DNA from: Chrysopilus asiliformis
Lineage: Eukaryota > Arthropoda > Insecta > Diptera > Rhagionidae
NCBI GenBank assembly: GCA_964034945.1
Contig: OZ035960.1
Location: forward strand, 16,587,403 to 16,651,402
DNA: 64,000 nt
Direction of reading: 5' to 3'
Made by a program: the position numbers and the translations under genes
Shown: positions 38,401 to 53,400 of the stretch, in pieces
Layout of the letters: every line of letters starts with the position of its first letter
How positions within the stretch are numbered: position 1 is the stretch's first letter
The notes under the pieces: generated by a model
What the model saw: the letters and a program-made list of their open reading frames with translations, nothing else
Databases searched by the model: none
Told to the model about the DNA's origin: nothing

Positions 38401-41400
38401 TAACGTTATTGAAAGGAAAATCGGACTAGCAACTTTGAAAACTTTGATTTTCCGATGACGAAACATATATCCTGCCAGCATTATAGTTGAAACTGCACAA
38501 CACACTGAAATGATGAGCAATGATATCCTGAAAATTTAATTCAGTATCAGTTAATTAATCCCATGATTCCATTTAAACGTTATGCTTGTATACGTAAATC
38601 TAATCCAACACGATTTAATATAGTAAATATGAATTAATGTACACACAACATAATGCTGTCAAGCTAGATAAATTCATGAGGATATACACACCTAAACGGC
38701 CAATTGTAGTTAGCCAAGCATGGTGAAGGTCCCAGACAATGTGTGCAGCCGGGCGCACATTGTAAACATTTGAACACATCCAGGTAGTAATTGCTAATAT
38801 TGTCACGATATTCTTGATAAGCCACTTCCATTATTGTACCATTGAATCCATGTGGATGCCGTAGCGAATAAAATCCTCGTTTGCATATACATTGATAGCC
38901 ACCCCTAGTCCATCCGTTCGTGTTGGTCAATGACGGTCTTCCTGCTTGCGATGCAGAGGGCGGTGGCTGCCGATATTCGCACTGTCGACGGAAACAAGAA
39001 AAATGTTGAAAAAAAAGACTCAATTAATTGCTAGGTAATTTAAAACATGTGTTTACACTTTTATGATAAGGATTATTACTACAAGATAAAAACTGTTGTT
39101 CATTACATACCACCATACTTTCCCGATGGCACTTATGGGAACCGTGAAAGGCTTCCACTTGACCGGCAACGTCAATATCTGGCTCCATTTGATATATTCG
39201 GCTCTGCCGAAAAGTCTGGTATGTTATGAGTCTATTGTTTGGTGGCTCGCATTGGTTCACCTGTAAATTTGATACATCGATATCTATGCTGAGGAATCCC
39301 TTCAATCCATGCCTGCTAATTGGCGCTACCGAGACACTGTATGAAAGAATCCATTTGCGTTGCGTACACGAATAATACGGATATGTCCACCAACCCCTGA
39401 ACGATAAATTCGGGGGACTTAAAATGAATTTCGGTGATCGTAATCCGGGCGAAGATAATTCGTCCTCGAACCTATGGATTTATAATTTTTTTTACTGATT
39501 TTGTATGTTATAATAATTAAATATATTTATATATTAAGCATCTTGTCATTAAAAAAGTTTTTCGTTTATATTGAAACCCGATTTCTAGTTCCTTGTATCA
39601 TAAATGATGATACCAATAATAAAATGTGGGTAACCCGCCTAAGTACAGACACGCTCTGTTTTTGAAATACCTGACAATCAGTATGAGAGCGTGCATGGTC
39701 TAATTTAACATACTAGGTATTGCCTATCTATATGTTTGCTTTCGCATCTACACTATTTTTTATTAGAAATAGGGATGCAAATCAAAAGTTTTTAGAGTGT
39801 GGTTCGGTTTTGTTTCAAGGGAGAATTGAATTCCTGATTTTTGTTTTTGATTTTGGTTCCTAAAATTTCAAAATTTGGTTCTGGTTTTGGTTTCTAATAT
39901 TTCGTTCTGGATTTGGTTTCTTAAATTCCAAAAATGTGATTTCGGTTTTGGTTTCACAAATTCCAAAAATTTGGTCCTGGTTTTGATTTTGGTTTTTTAA
40001 GTTTCAAAAATTTAATTTTTTTTTGCTGAATTTTTAACAGTTTAGCGGTTCTGATTGGTACAGGCAATGTGAAAAGTTTTTTGGTACTAGAATAACATAA
40101 AAGAAGTGCTGAACTCTAAGTCTGGTAGAAAATAGAAAATATAAATCATTTTTCGATCCTAGAAATTAAAATTTGAACTGAATGGAACATTTAAAAAAAA
40201 TTGTTATTTTCTTTGGTTTCAGCATTTATTTTAAACATAACAAAAGCTATAATTGCCAATCTGGCAATTATTGAAAACCCGTATGGTGATTTAAGTGAAC
40301 AGCGAACAGTTGTATCAAAATTCCACTTTGAAGTCAGACTTTCCAATAAGATTTTTTAAAATTTATTCCAATCGGATTTTGATGTATGAGACTTTTATGT
40401 AGAATCATATCCTAAATAACTTTTGTTCTTGCACTTTTTTGATAAGATGCACCGTTTTTGAGATATTCACAAAAAACATTTCTAATGGTCCATTTTTGCC
40501 CATTAACGAACTTAGCCTCGCATTTTACGAAAAACGAATCTGCGCAAAATTTCAAGTCTCTAGCTCAATCCGTGCGCCCGCAATCCGCGCCACAGACAGA
40601 CAGACGGACAGACAGACGGACAGACGGACAGACAGACGGACGGACATGCAAAATTCAACTTTTTTTTATCATTCTAAACACACTGGTGTAATTCATTTTT
40701 GTGTGTGATGACGGGATCTTGGCGTTACAAACGGTAAGGCAAAGTTAATATACCCTTTGGTTTCACCATACGGGTATAAAAACTGGTTTGGTTTTGCTAC
40801 GCCTCTGCCACTTTTTTAAAAATTATTTGGATTGGGATAGATTCAGACATTTTTTTTTCAAAGTGGTTCGGTTTATGGTTTAGTTTTGGTTTACTCATAT
40901 TTCAATGCTTCAGTGGTGCCCTATTTTCGAATATATTGAGTTTACCAAAGCCATTTGTAACCAAAGACTTTAACTTATGTTTGTCCGGCCGTCTGTATGT
41001 CTATGGACGTAAAGCTAGGATCACGACTATCCGTATACTAAAGCCGAACTAGTCTCGACGCCCATCTAGAAAGAACTGCTTCAACTCCCTCGAATCGAAC
41101 ACTCTCTCCCCCCGAGACTAGCTGGTATTACCAGACCGTACTTCCCCAAAATGCTTAACACATTGACTGCCAGACCAATTTTGCAAAAATGTAAGGGAGA
41201 TGCCAATACATGTAGACGTATGTAGAATGTACGTATGTATGAATGTATGTATGTATGCATATAGATTGTAGACCCAGCTATCGAAAATGATAGCCATGGC
41301 TCACTGGCTATCAAAAATGATAGCCATGGCAGTCAATGTGTTAAATTGGGTTTTTTATTCTTCCTGCACTGAGGGGTAATTTTGTTTAATTTACCTCCCA

Positions 41401-44400
41401 CAATAGTGATTGGAAATTTCGGCAATTTTTATACAAATATAAGTTGTGAACAACACAAATCTTTCCTCTGCTAGATTCAGTTTCTGAACAGATATGTAAA
41501 TAATAATATTTTTTTCAAATTTTCCCTGAAACGGATTTCGTACTGATCAGAAAGTTTCTCTCTGCCCCGGTTTTCACGTCAGTCTTGGTATATCAGTGGA
41601 AATTTATTTGAATTTCTCGACCATATGATTATTTTTGGAAAATAAAAATCTTTATAGCAGTGGAAAGTCAAAATCTTGAAGTTTCTCAACGGGTAAAACT
41701 ACACAATGGTGAATGTACGCTAAAAGATTTTTATTTTTATAAGAGTGAAAAATGAACTAAGGAAAAATATTTCAAATTAATTTAATAAGAAACACCCCTT
41801 TTGATATTACATTACCTTCTTTGTTTTTTATTAAAATATTTTATATTTTATGCAATGTTGGTAGTTTAAGATTATGAAAGAAGTAAAACTTTTCCTATAA
41901 TTTCACAAGGCATAACTTCTCTGCTTGAAAAAAATTGTCTTGCAAAATCAATTTTTATTTTCCTCGTTATTCTATGAAAAAAGTAGTTTATATCTTGTAA
42001 TGGGGAAAAAATCTTGTTGAAAACACTTAAACATATTTTCAGCATGCAAACAGTTTCATTCAAGTGAAGAACTTCAAAAACAAATTTCCCATGTTCTATT
42101 GCGAAAAATGTTTTTACGAATTCTTGTATTACATTCAAAATCAATTTGGGTCATAAAAGTTGTACGAAACTTTTCGAAAACGAAATAATGGACTTTCTTA
42201 AGACGCCACGTCAACTGTAATTAATAACGCTCCAATCAGATAAGGGCTAGGTTTCGCGTTTACTACATCATCAAGGGTCTGTTAGAATTTATTATTATTT
42301 AGTTACAAATATATCCAAGTTTTCGCCCTACAACAACCCAAAATAGCTATACTTTAGGGGGAAACTGCTTGGTAAACTTATATCACTTAGACTTTTGCCC
42401 AAAAGTTAATATTTGTTAGTATAGTATTCGTAGGCACATTTTATGTGGTATATGCCCTTCTCCTAATTGAGTTTGTCATTAATGAATGAAAATTACCACC
42501 CGCTGTCAATCAGATGCGGAAAACCGAATTAACATCATCATTTACATGAGACGAAATTGGTTTCATCAGTTCTAATTATATTTCCTTCAATTTATATTGA
42601 TCGATTTTCACATTGAATCTGATTTCTATTAATCTCTTATTTCACTACCTCACATTGTTTCTAATGTTCATTTGTATATATTTTACTTACACACAACATA
42701 AAATGGTACTAAAGTGAGACGTGTAAGTTGTAAGGTATAGCCACAGGCACGTTATCTAAAATTACATTATTTGAACATACGTATTGTTAGATATGGTGGC
42801 ATAAAGGTAGATACTTCGTGACCTTTGAACCATTAAAGCTCCGTTGGAATTGGACAATGATTTTGATGCTGATCTTACAGAATATCGTATGATGGGTGGG
42901 AGCGAGCATCTATTCTTATCACATACGCATTAAATAAGCGCAAAGTCAAGGCTTTGATTAGATTCAGGCTCAACAAGTTACGAATACATGCCCCAACATA
43001 GTTTAGGGCCTGTGAAGGATGCGATAGTAGTATAATAGGGCTGCTACTCTCGGGTACTGAGAGTAGAATAATAGGGCAGAATAGGTTAGTTGTATATATT
43101 ATAAGATTTTTACTTAAATTTTATAACAGGTAAGAGGTAGACGGAGGATTTTTGGATTTTTCCTTCTGTCGGATGACAACTTTTGAGTATACTATACATG
43201 GAATAACTACAATTTTTAGCCTGCCGCCCGTGCTATGACTATTTACTTTCTTATACGAAGCATAATAAAGTATTGTATTCATGCAACATTTTGACCTCTT
43301 AATGTTGCCTAAAACTCATTTCCCAAGCACTCCTGAGTCGATTGGAACATTATTACAAAAATGTCTCTTTTTGTCAGTCCGGCTGTAAAGCCCAATTCGG
43401 GCTAGCGATTCCGATTACGATTGCGATTACGATTGCGACTACGATTGCGATTACTACTGCGATTATGAATGAGGTTCCTTGGCCAATAAGATTAAAGCTG
43501 TCATGTCCATATCGTTGAAAGCTTTAAGGCCGCCCTCCATTACCATGACTTTTCCCAACTGCAAAAAAATAAAGACACATTTATGTGAAGATACCTTGGC
43601 GAGAAAGGGAGATAAGAATCAACTGCAAAAATTTGTCGGCCACTGCAAGAATAATTTCCCCTGTTTTTTTATGGCGATTTCATGGCGATTTTATGGCGGT
43701 TTTATGGCGATTTCTACTACAATCACACATTGTCCCTGTAAGTGAAGAGTAAGCACGGACACATTCAAACTGTTATTATAGCGTGATGTCATTTTTCTCC
43801 TTCGCATGCATAGTCGTGCGTTTAACTTGTATTCAGTCATTCCTTTTTAGATCTACATAAGTCTATCTTGCTCTAGTTTTCTTCATTTTTTTGCAGTTAC
43901 AGAAGTCATGGTAATGGAGGAAAGCCTTTAATCTCATTGGTCGAGAAGCTTGAATCGTAATCGCAATCGTTATGCTGGGTTTACACAAATAACAGATAAT
44001 GACAAGTTCATTCTTTTGAGAGAGATTGTCATTTTTCTGACAGAAATAATGACAAAAATGATACTATTTATTGATTTATGACAAAAAAAATGACCAATTT
44101 GTCATTCGTGTAAACGCAGCATTAGTCTGAATTCGGTTTACTAATAGAGCTAGTGCCATAAAATTTTACAGGCACGGTGAGTCCTGGAATGGGACAACAT
44201 TATTAACTTTTGATACAAATCCCATCAAAATGGCGGCTTTTTAAAAATCGCAAATTCATTTTTCGCGATTTACTCCGAAAATACATGTTTTTTAGTAGTC
44301 TTACGTATGACAAAAGTTGGAGATAATAAAATATTTTACATTTTTGTCTCTTACTTGAACTGCGTATCTCAAGCCGTTATCGATATATACCGTTATTTTA

Positions 44401-47400
44401 AAAAATCAGTTTTAGCGATTATATCGAAAAATAACAGTTTTTGCTGATTGTACCTGTGTGATGAATAAGTGAGAATGGCATTCTCCACAATTTTGTCTTT
44501 TTTGTTATCCGTTATCTTTCACCGTAATTGAAATATTTTCATAAAAAAATTAAAAAAAAATAAAAAAATTTTGCGAATTGCTTGCAAACTATCGGGTTTT
44601 CGCAAAAACGACTAATATCTTTAATCTTTTATTAAATCATACTAATATATAATAAAAATGAGTTGGTGTCTGTCTGTCTATTGCTCTTTTACGCAAAAAC
44701 GGCTGAACCGATTGACTTGAAATTTGGCATGAGTATCTGTGGTAGTTCTGGTTCCAACATAAAGTGATTTCTAAACTTGGTTTTTGCGCTATGTTACTCT
44801 TTCGCGGGGAAACTACTGAACCGATTGCCCTGAAATTTGGCATAGATGTTCGTCGGGGGTCCAGCCCCAACATAGACCCATTAAAAAGTTTTTAAGTTCT
44901 TTCCACTTTCTTCGTATTCTAAAAATTAGCTAGTTTAAGATATTAAAATTCTCTACATTTTTCCTTTTCATCGTAAATCGATGTCTTTTACCGTTATTCA
45001 GATATTTCAGATTTGGTAAAATAAAAATTGATAACTAACATTTTATTCGTCGGATTATATAGTTTACTCGTGCAAATGGCACAAGAACGTATATTTTGTT
45101 CAAGAAAATCCGGCGCTGTTCACATCAGATATTTTTTGAGGGACTCTAAAATTTAAAATTTTAGTTAAGGTTCTTTTAGCGATCGAAAATTTAAGGACCG
45201 TTTAAAGAACTAAAAAATCGAATACCTTTAATTATGCTCTTTTATGAAAAAAATGCCTCCGAATTTAAAGGAAATAAAATTTTCTATACTTTCTTTCTAG
45301 GGTTTTTACGTATCTTTAACAGTTCTTGAGATATTTGAAAAAAATATTATTTTCTATATATTTTTTCCGAAACGAAATATTCCATAGGAAAGTTTTGTGT
45401 TGACCACAACTGATATTTTCTTTTTGTGAATGAATTATACATACCTTAACTTAAACGAATATTTTCCCCCATAAAATCCTCGTATAGCTATATTTGGATG
45501 GAAGGATTTCAATTGCTCAAAAAATTATTTCCGACCAAACGAAAGTAAATTAAACGAAATTGTTTCACTTTCCCTTATGAATACGTATTTTGACGATGAT
45601 ATTGCATTTTAGTAGTATATACAAGTATATTTTAATATTATATTAGGGAGGATGAAGCGAGCATACTTTCTCTGCACGTGGGTAAGATAATGGATTTCAT
45701 AAATTCTAGGCACGTTCCCCGATTGTTGTCCCTTTCAAAAAAAAATTTTTTTTTATCTCTACAAGCTTTTCTTGTAGGTCGTCTTCATAGTGTATTTCTT
45801 TGCCGTAGTACTCCTTTCAATGAAAATTGTTATATATTTCAGTAATTTGGTCACTACCAAGGAAAAATGCTTTTTTTAGGGGTTGATCAAATTCACGTCA
45901 CTACTCTTTTTGTTTATAAAAAAAAATACCTCAATGACAAGGGATATGTGTTTTTGCTAGGATTATCATATATATGGGGGTTAAATAAATGAAAAATTTC
46001 TGAAGGTCAACCTTTGGGTCTTTTTGAGTGTATAGATTTTTGAAAGCAATTCCTGTGGATTTCCTCAAGAGCATTAATGTTTTTCAAATTCAGGGTTTCC
46101 GATCAGATTTATGTTATTTATTTTTTTGAGGTTTAAGATGGGATTTTAGACAAATCGAACTTACCATGGAAAATTTGTGCTTGGTTTCATTCCAACTTGG
46201 ATTCCTTCATCCTCCACTTCAATTGGTTCTGCTATAGTGCCAGGACTATTTGTGGCGCCTTCATTCTTCACGTACCATACAGATGGCTCAAGAACGCCGT
46301 TGGTATTGTTTATTGCTAAAACTCGAGCACCAGTCACATGGTCGTCAAGCAGTAGTCCTTTCGCAAGCGCTTCCAGAAGGCCTAGGGAATATTAAACATT
46401 AAAAATTTTAATAAAATACTATTTCGGATGCTTAATATTTAATCATGAAAAAATACGAAAAATTTTTATTACATTGAAATTTAACCACCAAAAGCTTTTA
46501 TAGCATTGCATGTTTTCTACTTTTAGACCGATTCTGTTTTGAACTGCATATTTGTAAGTTTTTGAAATTTCCGGGATTTCAAATTCAAAACAAATTGCGA
46601 ATTTCTTCGTATTTTATTTGACATAAAACGTTTCCCAATTTTAAGGAACAAAATGCTATCGCAAAAGGTTAAATGGTAAGCAATTGATTTTTTGCACAAA
46701 AAAGGCAAGCATTTTTTATATTTGTAAGAAGGCGGCTTTGATGTCGTTCCTTGCCCTTTTACCTAAGCATTATTTACTTGCCTTTTGTATCCATGTACAA
46801 ACGATTTTAATCTGAAAATCGACGTTTTTCCACTTAAGGATTTTCACCTCACATCATGACGTTAAAAGGACTTTGAAAAGCTTTTTTTTATATTTTTTTT
46901 AACAGACCACTTCGTTTGTCTCGTACAGATACAATAGAAGAAAATAGAACAAAAAATTTTATTCGTATATTTTTTTAGTCCAAACTAATTTATTATCAAA
47001 GGTTACGTGTGTTCTTTCAAGAACAAAAAAAAAACATGAGCCACCAACCAGTACGAGATGGAAAAACGAAAAACTGGTGGTTTTTCCTTTCCTTTTTTTT
47101 TGGTTTTGAACCATTTTACCGCTCTTAGTCTTAATACAATATATTTTTTCAAAAAAAAAAAGAAGAACCTTTTTAAGTACATGATAGAGATACAAACAGT
47201 AGCCGCGTCTCCTTTCCAGAGATAATTTTACGAGTACATCATTGTTTTCTTTAGTTTAAGGTGAAGTAAGGATCTTGCCTTCCTGAATCCATTTTGAGAT
47301 TGCCTAGTGGAAAATCTTTTGATAAGTTACTAAGGCTATAGGAGATTAGGCATTTTATGGTGAACATTTTTAGAGTTTTCATTTAACGTTAGATTTGGAT

Positions 47401-50400
47401 AAAATTGTTGTGTATACATATTAATTGTATTATACTGTTAAAGCACCCCATGTATATACAATATCTATCATATATATTTATATATAAAGGAAGCTAAAAT
47501 ATCTAAAGTAAATGGAGGTTAAAAGCTCTTGACTAAAATTCCACCTTAATTTATTAACACGATGGGGAAATTGAATCGAAACAGAAATTTAAAGTGATTT
47601 TCAAGGGTATAAAGAAACCGACAAATAATTCAATGGAAATGGTTTTCACAAATTGAAGATGAAAGTGAAGTTAATAGAGTTTCATTTAGACATAAAGATG
47701 TAGGTTTTAAATCATTCAAGCGTATGGAATAACGAATTTTCGCCTATTTTCATATAACTTTATCGAAAAAGAAACTTTTTTGTTTGTTTCGAAGACACTT
47801 TAATTATCTCAAAACACAACGACATAAATCATTTTACCATGAGATTTATTGCTTATTTGAGTTTATTTTGTAGCTATGATTTATTATGTGCAAATTATTA
47901 ACTTTATCAGATACTAAACGATGAAGGATCATTTTTATAGTAATTAGTTTCATAAATACGACAAAAAGGTATTTATTTAGATGGTGACCACAGATATTTA
48001 CTCGTGAAAGATAAATTAATAACAAATATGCCCAATTTTTTTTTTTACTTTCTTCCTGACTTAAACGTGGACTAGGCATTGCCGAGTTAAAGCTCAGCTG
48101 TATTAAAACTTTAGAAATACCGAAAACATCCAGAAATCTCTTTCTTGACAATTTTTGACAAGACAAAAAAATAATGTCTTTACAGGACACTTAAGTATAA
48201 ATTTCAAAAAATTGACATAAGATTCGCGAGGGGTGACCTTCTCATGATGATTTTTCCAGAAAAAAGCGACAAAAATAATATTTATAGCATCCTTACAGGA
48301 TCTTCCTTTGTCAACTGTCAACACCGTACTACAACTACCTATCTATTGCTAAAAATCGAATGAAAATAGCTTTATCCCCTAAACACATGTGCAGAATTCT
48401 GCATGCAGCGGAATTTAAATACACTCGTTTATATGAAGTGGAACACATGTAAATTCTGCATGGTATCTCAAATTCAACTTTCTCTGCGCAGAATTAGTGA
48501 TGTCAACCGAGGATTCTTTTTTGGTGTTTGGCAAAATCGACTGTTAGCAAAGAGACTATGGACTAAATTCGTACACAGTGGAAAAGGAAAGAAAAGGAAA
48601 AGGAAAGTCCAGTAGAAAATATTCAATACTTTGTATTGACGTTATCTACGTCTTTCAGGAACATGAGGTGATCCATCCATTTCCAAAGGTGATCCATCCA
48701 TTTCCAATATAAAAATTGGCCAATTCTTCTTTCATTGTTGACAGCAGCCGATGCGATTAAATGTCAAAAAAATCTGCTCATGTGTCTTAGCTGCAGATAT
48801 GCATGCAGCTCTGCATGCAGAAAATCTGCACATGTGTTTAGGGCATTAGAGGTTCGGAAGATAGTAGGAGAGAGGTCACAGGGAACGGGATGGGTAAATT
48901 AAAGTGAAAAGGAAATATTTTTAAGGTGCGACTTATTCAATTTAAAAAAAAAATCCGATTCGATCAAATTCGATCAAAATCACTTTAGCGATAGAAGGAG
49001 GTGGTGATGTAAATCACTTTAGCAATAGAAAAGGGATGGTGGTCCGCCTGTCTGTCAGTGACCATCATATTTTTCTAATGAATTGAGCTAGAGACTGGAA
49101 AGTTTGTACAGTCGCCTTTCTCGTAAATAGCAAGGCCAGGACAAAATAGAACCATTCTGTAACAAATTCTTTTGGTTAATTGCAAAAACTTTACTCTACT
49201 GCCACTTGATGGTGAACCGCCGACCACACCTGAAGCCTAAGGCTGGGAATAACAAAATGTAGCGATGTTTTCGGTCCAGCGCTTCAGCTACCTCTAGTCG
49301 CGGTCGACGGCTACCGCACCGGGCAACTAATGTTGCCAGGCTGGCAGTTTTTGTTAGTAGGTCAGGAGATTTTCAATTTTAACTCTTACAATTCCTTCCC
49401 CCTCTTCTAAACAAACGAAACAATTTTTTACAATTTCCAAAATTTTTACAGGTAACATGCGTTAGGTTGGAAATTTACCCATCCAAACATCAAAAATCCA
49501 ATTGAATCACGTCTTCCCTCCTTCCCCATACAAATGGAATACCTTTTTCCTATTTTCTCGAAAACGGTGCGTAGTATCGTAAAGTTTATAAAGACGAAAT
49601 GTGTTTAGAATATGGTTTCGCATAACAGTTGCGTACATGAAAATTGAATCGGACCACTCCTTCCCTCTCCCATGCAAATTGATTTTTTTAAATAAAAAAA
49701 TTGTATGTCCTCATATGGAGAATTTAACGAATAGTATCTGGCAATCGCAGCTTTTCTCATGTTTTTAATGGCAGATGCTTATTTGCGAGATCCTTTTTAT
49801 AATTTCTATCAAACGATTCAAAGGTTTTTAGAGGAGGGCCCGAAAGAGAAGAGGTCAAAATAAAATCGCCAATCCATTATTCTGCAAGTCACTCTACTCC
49901 CATACAAAATTTGATCGAGATCGGTTGAATCGTTTTCTTGTAATACCTGACTAAACATTTAGACAGACAAGAATATTTTTTCATTTTTTTTTTATTTCAG
50001 TACGATAAAACATTTTTATATATATAAAAATTTGTGTTGTAATAGATATAAAAAAAACCAAAATTTTTTTTTTAATTGATTATTCTTCAAGGATTACCAA
50101 TTGTAAGCGACATAAAATAGAATCCGTTTCAAAAAGTGCTATCCAAAAATGTGAAAAAGGACACAAAAATTTTCGGACAAATATTCCAATCTAGACTCAA
50201 CAAGAATTTATTAAAATTTGCTTCGTGGAAGGTATTGAATTGGATCAGGTGAAAAATTCCTTTCACTAAAACTAAATTCATGCTATTTTTGCTACACCAG
50301 TTACCCAAAAAGAAAATCAGACCGTTTCCTTTGAATAAAATATGTTCCTAGAGCCCAAAATAACGAACGAAAACAAAAGAAGAATCTTTTAAAGATTTCA

Positions 50401-53400
50401 AGAAAAATGAAAGCAAAAAAATTATTGAAAAAAATTGATTAGCATAGGTATAAAAAAAACCATTTTATTTAGTGATATTTGTTCCAAGATAAAGTTTAAA
50501 CGGAAGGTATATTGGAATTTCAATTTCCTATTGAAAATATTTTGTGAAAAAAATGTGAAAAAAAGATGAAAGGTTTTTGGTCCATAAGTGTGTGTGATAC
50601 AGGAAATATTGTTGTGTTTATAATAGAATTCTTTCTTTGTAGATCGATATATAACACACTCATGGGTGAGCATTTCGCATGTGTTTCGCAAACTTTTTGC
50701 AGCTTAATATTATAAGAAAAGCATAAACTTATCAGAGATTATTTATTATAATTTTAAAAAACTGTAACTGTGAAGACTGTAAAGTTGTGAAAAAAAATTC
50801 GAACCAAAATTTTTATAGAAAAGTATTTCTATGATTCTAGCAGAAATGCATACAAAACGTTTTTTGAGTGTGATTCGGTTCTGGTAAAAGGGTGGATTGA
50901 ACTTCTGGTTTTTGGTTCTGGGTCCTAAAATTTCAAAAGTTTCTTCTGTTCTGGTTTTGGTTTCTTATATTTTAAAAATATGATTCTGGTTTTGGTTTCC
51001 AAAATTCCAAAAGTTTGGTTCTGGTTTTGGGTCTAATTTGATTAAAAATTTTGTTAAAAATTTGGTTAAAAATTTGTTTTCGTAGAGAGTGTAGAGAGGG
51101 CATGTGGAATGTTTTTTACTGACGAAAAAGATTCCATTTTTTACTGACGAAAAACATTCCACATGAAAAATCTGGTCGAAAATAGGAAATAATAAGAATT
51201 TTTTGATCTTAAAAATTCAAAGTTGAACCATGGGACCGACAAAACACTCTTTGTATTATAATAGTTTCTTAATTTTGCTCTTCGTGAAAAAATGATTCTC
51301 CAACATTAAATATTTATTTCGTGGAAATACGTTTGGTAATCGTTTTTGAAGTGCCTAATTACTCATTTTTAATTAAAGTTCTTTTCATACCAAATTATTA
51401 CGGAAAAGAAATTAATTTACTTGATGTTTAATCAAAGAAAACTTCACCGTCTTAAAATTTCTTAACATAAATAATAAACTTTTTTTATTATCCTCTCTAC
51501 ACTGGAATCAAAAATACTTTCAATTCGAAAGACAAAAATTTATTTACATAAGATTTTTCAGTTCTATATAGGAGTAAATGGATCTACTGTTCTTTTAGAA
51601 AATCTCTTGCTTTTTTCTCCTTCTTGACTTTCTAATCACACGGACAAGTATTTGTTTAAGTAGAAAATTTAAACTAATTGCTACCTTTTATCTTTGCTAG
51701 GGGGAAAATTACCTAACAAATTATTATCTCATTATTTTTGTCATCAAAGGAGAAGAAATATTCATTTTCCATTAATTAAAATATATACAATTTTTTTCTG
51801 AATTGCTTTCTTTTTTTCTCATAATCCTATGATTGAAAAAGGCCAGAATAAATTCCCTAAGCGATTCTTATCAGTTGAAATGACAGAAAAATAGGTTTTG
51901 GAAAATGGGAATATTTCTAATACAGAAATAAATCATTTGGGATTTTTTGTGTTTGACTTTGATATTTTATCATTAGACATAATGTATTCTGCTAGAATCA
52001 TCTTCTATGAAAACGTTTAACTTATTGGCTCTACACAATTGTATTCTTGAATACAGAATAAAAATAAATGCTTCTACGTTTCGAAAATGTCAGTTAAATT
52101 TATACGAATGAGACGATTTTGTGGGTACAATATTTATGGCCATCTTAATTTGTTTCCCCTGAACAAATCATATAAGTTGTGAATATCAAATGGATAAAAA
52201 TGAGATTTTGTCCCTTAGTGTTCAAAAGCGAAGAAACAGTCATTGAGATTTTGTTTCTTTTAAATTCGTTTCATGTTTAAAAAATTTTATACAAAAATTG
52301 AGCAACATGAGTTTTTTTTTTAAATATTGTGTGAAATATAAGATTAGGCGGATTTTATGCATTTGGAATACTAAAATAGTATACAGACTATAGGTGTGTT
52401 AATTTCTTTTAAAAAAATGTTGTGTTCGTCATTTTTAAAACATTTAAGGAGGCCCTCCATTACCATAACTTCGGCAACTGCAAAAAAATAGAGACACATT
52501 TATGTGAAGATACGTTGACGAGAAAGGGAGATAAGAATCAACTGCAAAAATTTGTCGGCAACTGCAAGAATAATTTCCCCTGTTTTTTTATGGCGATGTT
52601 ATGGCGATTTCTACTGCAATCACACATTGTCCCTGTAAGTGAATAGTAAGCACGGACACATTCAAACTGTTATTATAGCGTGATGTTATTTTAAAAGCTT
52701 TTTCTCCTTCGCATGCATAGTCAAAAGCTTTGTTACCATGCCAATTTGAACATTATATTCATAGCATAAGGTTTGATATGATTGCTATAAAATTGTTAAA
52801 CTGGAAGGGATAGCGTTTAACTTGTATTCAGTCATTCCTTTTTAGATCTACATAAGTCTATCTTGCTCTAGTTTTCTGCATTTTTTTGCAGTTACAGAAC
52901 TCATGGTAATGGAGGAAAGCCTTTAACTTTAAATTGTTTCCAAATTTTGCTAACCATTAGACATTTTCACGAGGGACGCCTATAACTTATTTTAACGTCA
53001 CCGAATAGTGTTCCGAATATACTCTAAAAATTTACTTAAGACAATTATAAATTTCTTCATTACTAATTTAAAATTTATGTTTTAACTAGAATTTGGACCC
53101 GACTTCGCCCGGCTAAAAGCGTGAATAGAAAAAAAACTTAGGAAAACTAAATTCAGTTGGTTAAAAATTAGGTAGCCTGCCTGCCGTTCTTTAGTTTTTT
53201 CTCTTCGGAAAATGATTAACAAACTAACAAAAAATTCCAGCACTTGCATTCGATATTACTTTACCCCCCTCCGCTTACTCCCCCACCCCACGCGCTACTT
53301 TTTAATGGTTCAATGTTGGGGTTGGACCCCCGACGAATATCTATGCCAAATTTCAGGCCAATCGGTTCAGTAGTTTCCCCGCGAAAGGGTAACATAGAGG

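Larger units (their letters stand above)
43385..44141. repeat. Foldback element with GATTACGATTGCG arms
   Basis: GTAAAGCCCAATTCGGGCTA at the left faces a diverged complement (TAGTCTGAATTCGGTTTAC) at the right. CGATTACGATTGCGATTACG on the left matches AATCGTAATCGCAATCG on the right. CCAATAAGATTAAAGC and TTTAATCTCATTGG continue the pairing inward. Two further MITEs are inserted in it. Confidence 0.75.
43243..45420 (+). repeat. Dispersed repeat family R2, copy 2, interrupted by later insertions
   Basis: Colinear with 35968-36900 but broken twice. The break at 43385-44141 holds a nested foldback element, and the break at about 44637-44885 holds an R1 copy. The text resumes on the far side of each break in register with copy 1 (for example CTAATAGAGCTAG at 44141). 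Confidence 0.75.

Noticed and set aside
38615..38806. Minus-strand frame overlapping receptor exon 4
   Set aside because: It is the other reading frame of a supported exon.
39024..39110. Read-through of receptor exon 3 into the intron ([11 protein letters not shown]...)
   Set aside because: The donor at 39110 and the phase-0 acceptor at 38981 give the expected Cys spacing; the tail past the donor is intron.
43479..43745. 88-codon frame conserved in three places (also 52422 and 57622)
   Set aside because: Conservation is explained by the CCTCCATTACC MITE copies; the start differs and the terminal repeats are part of the frame.
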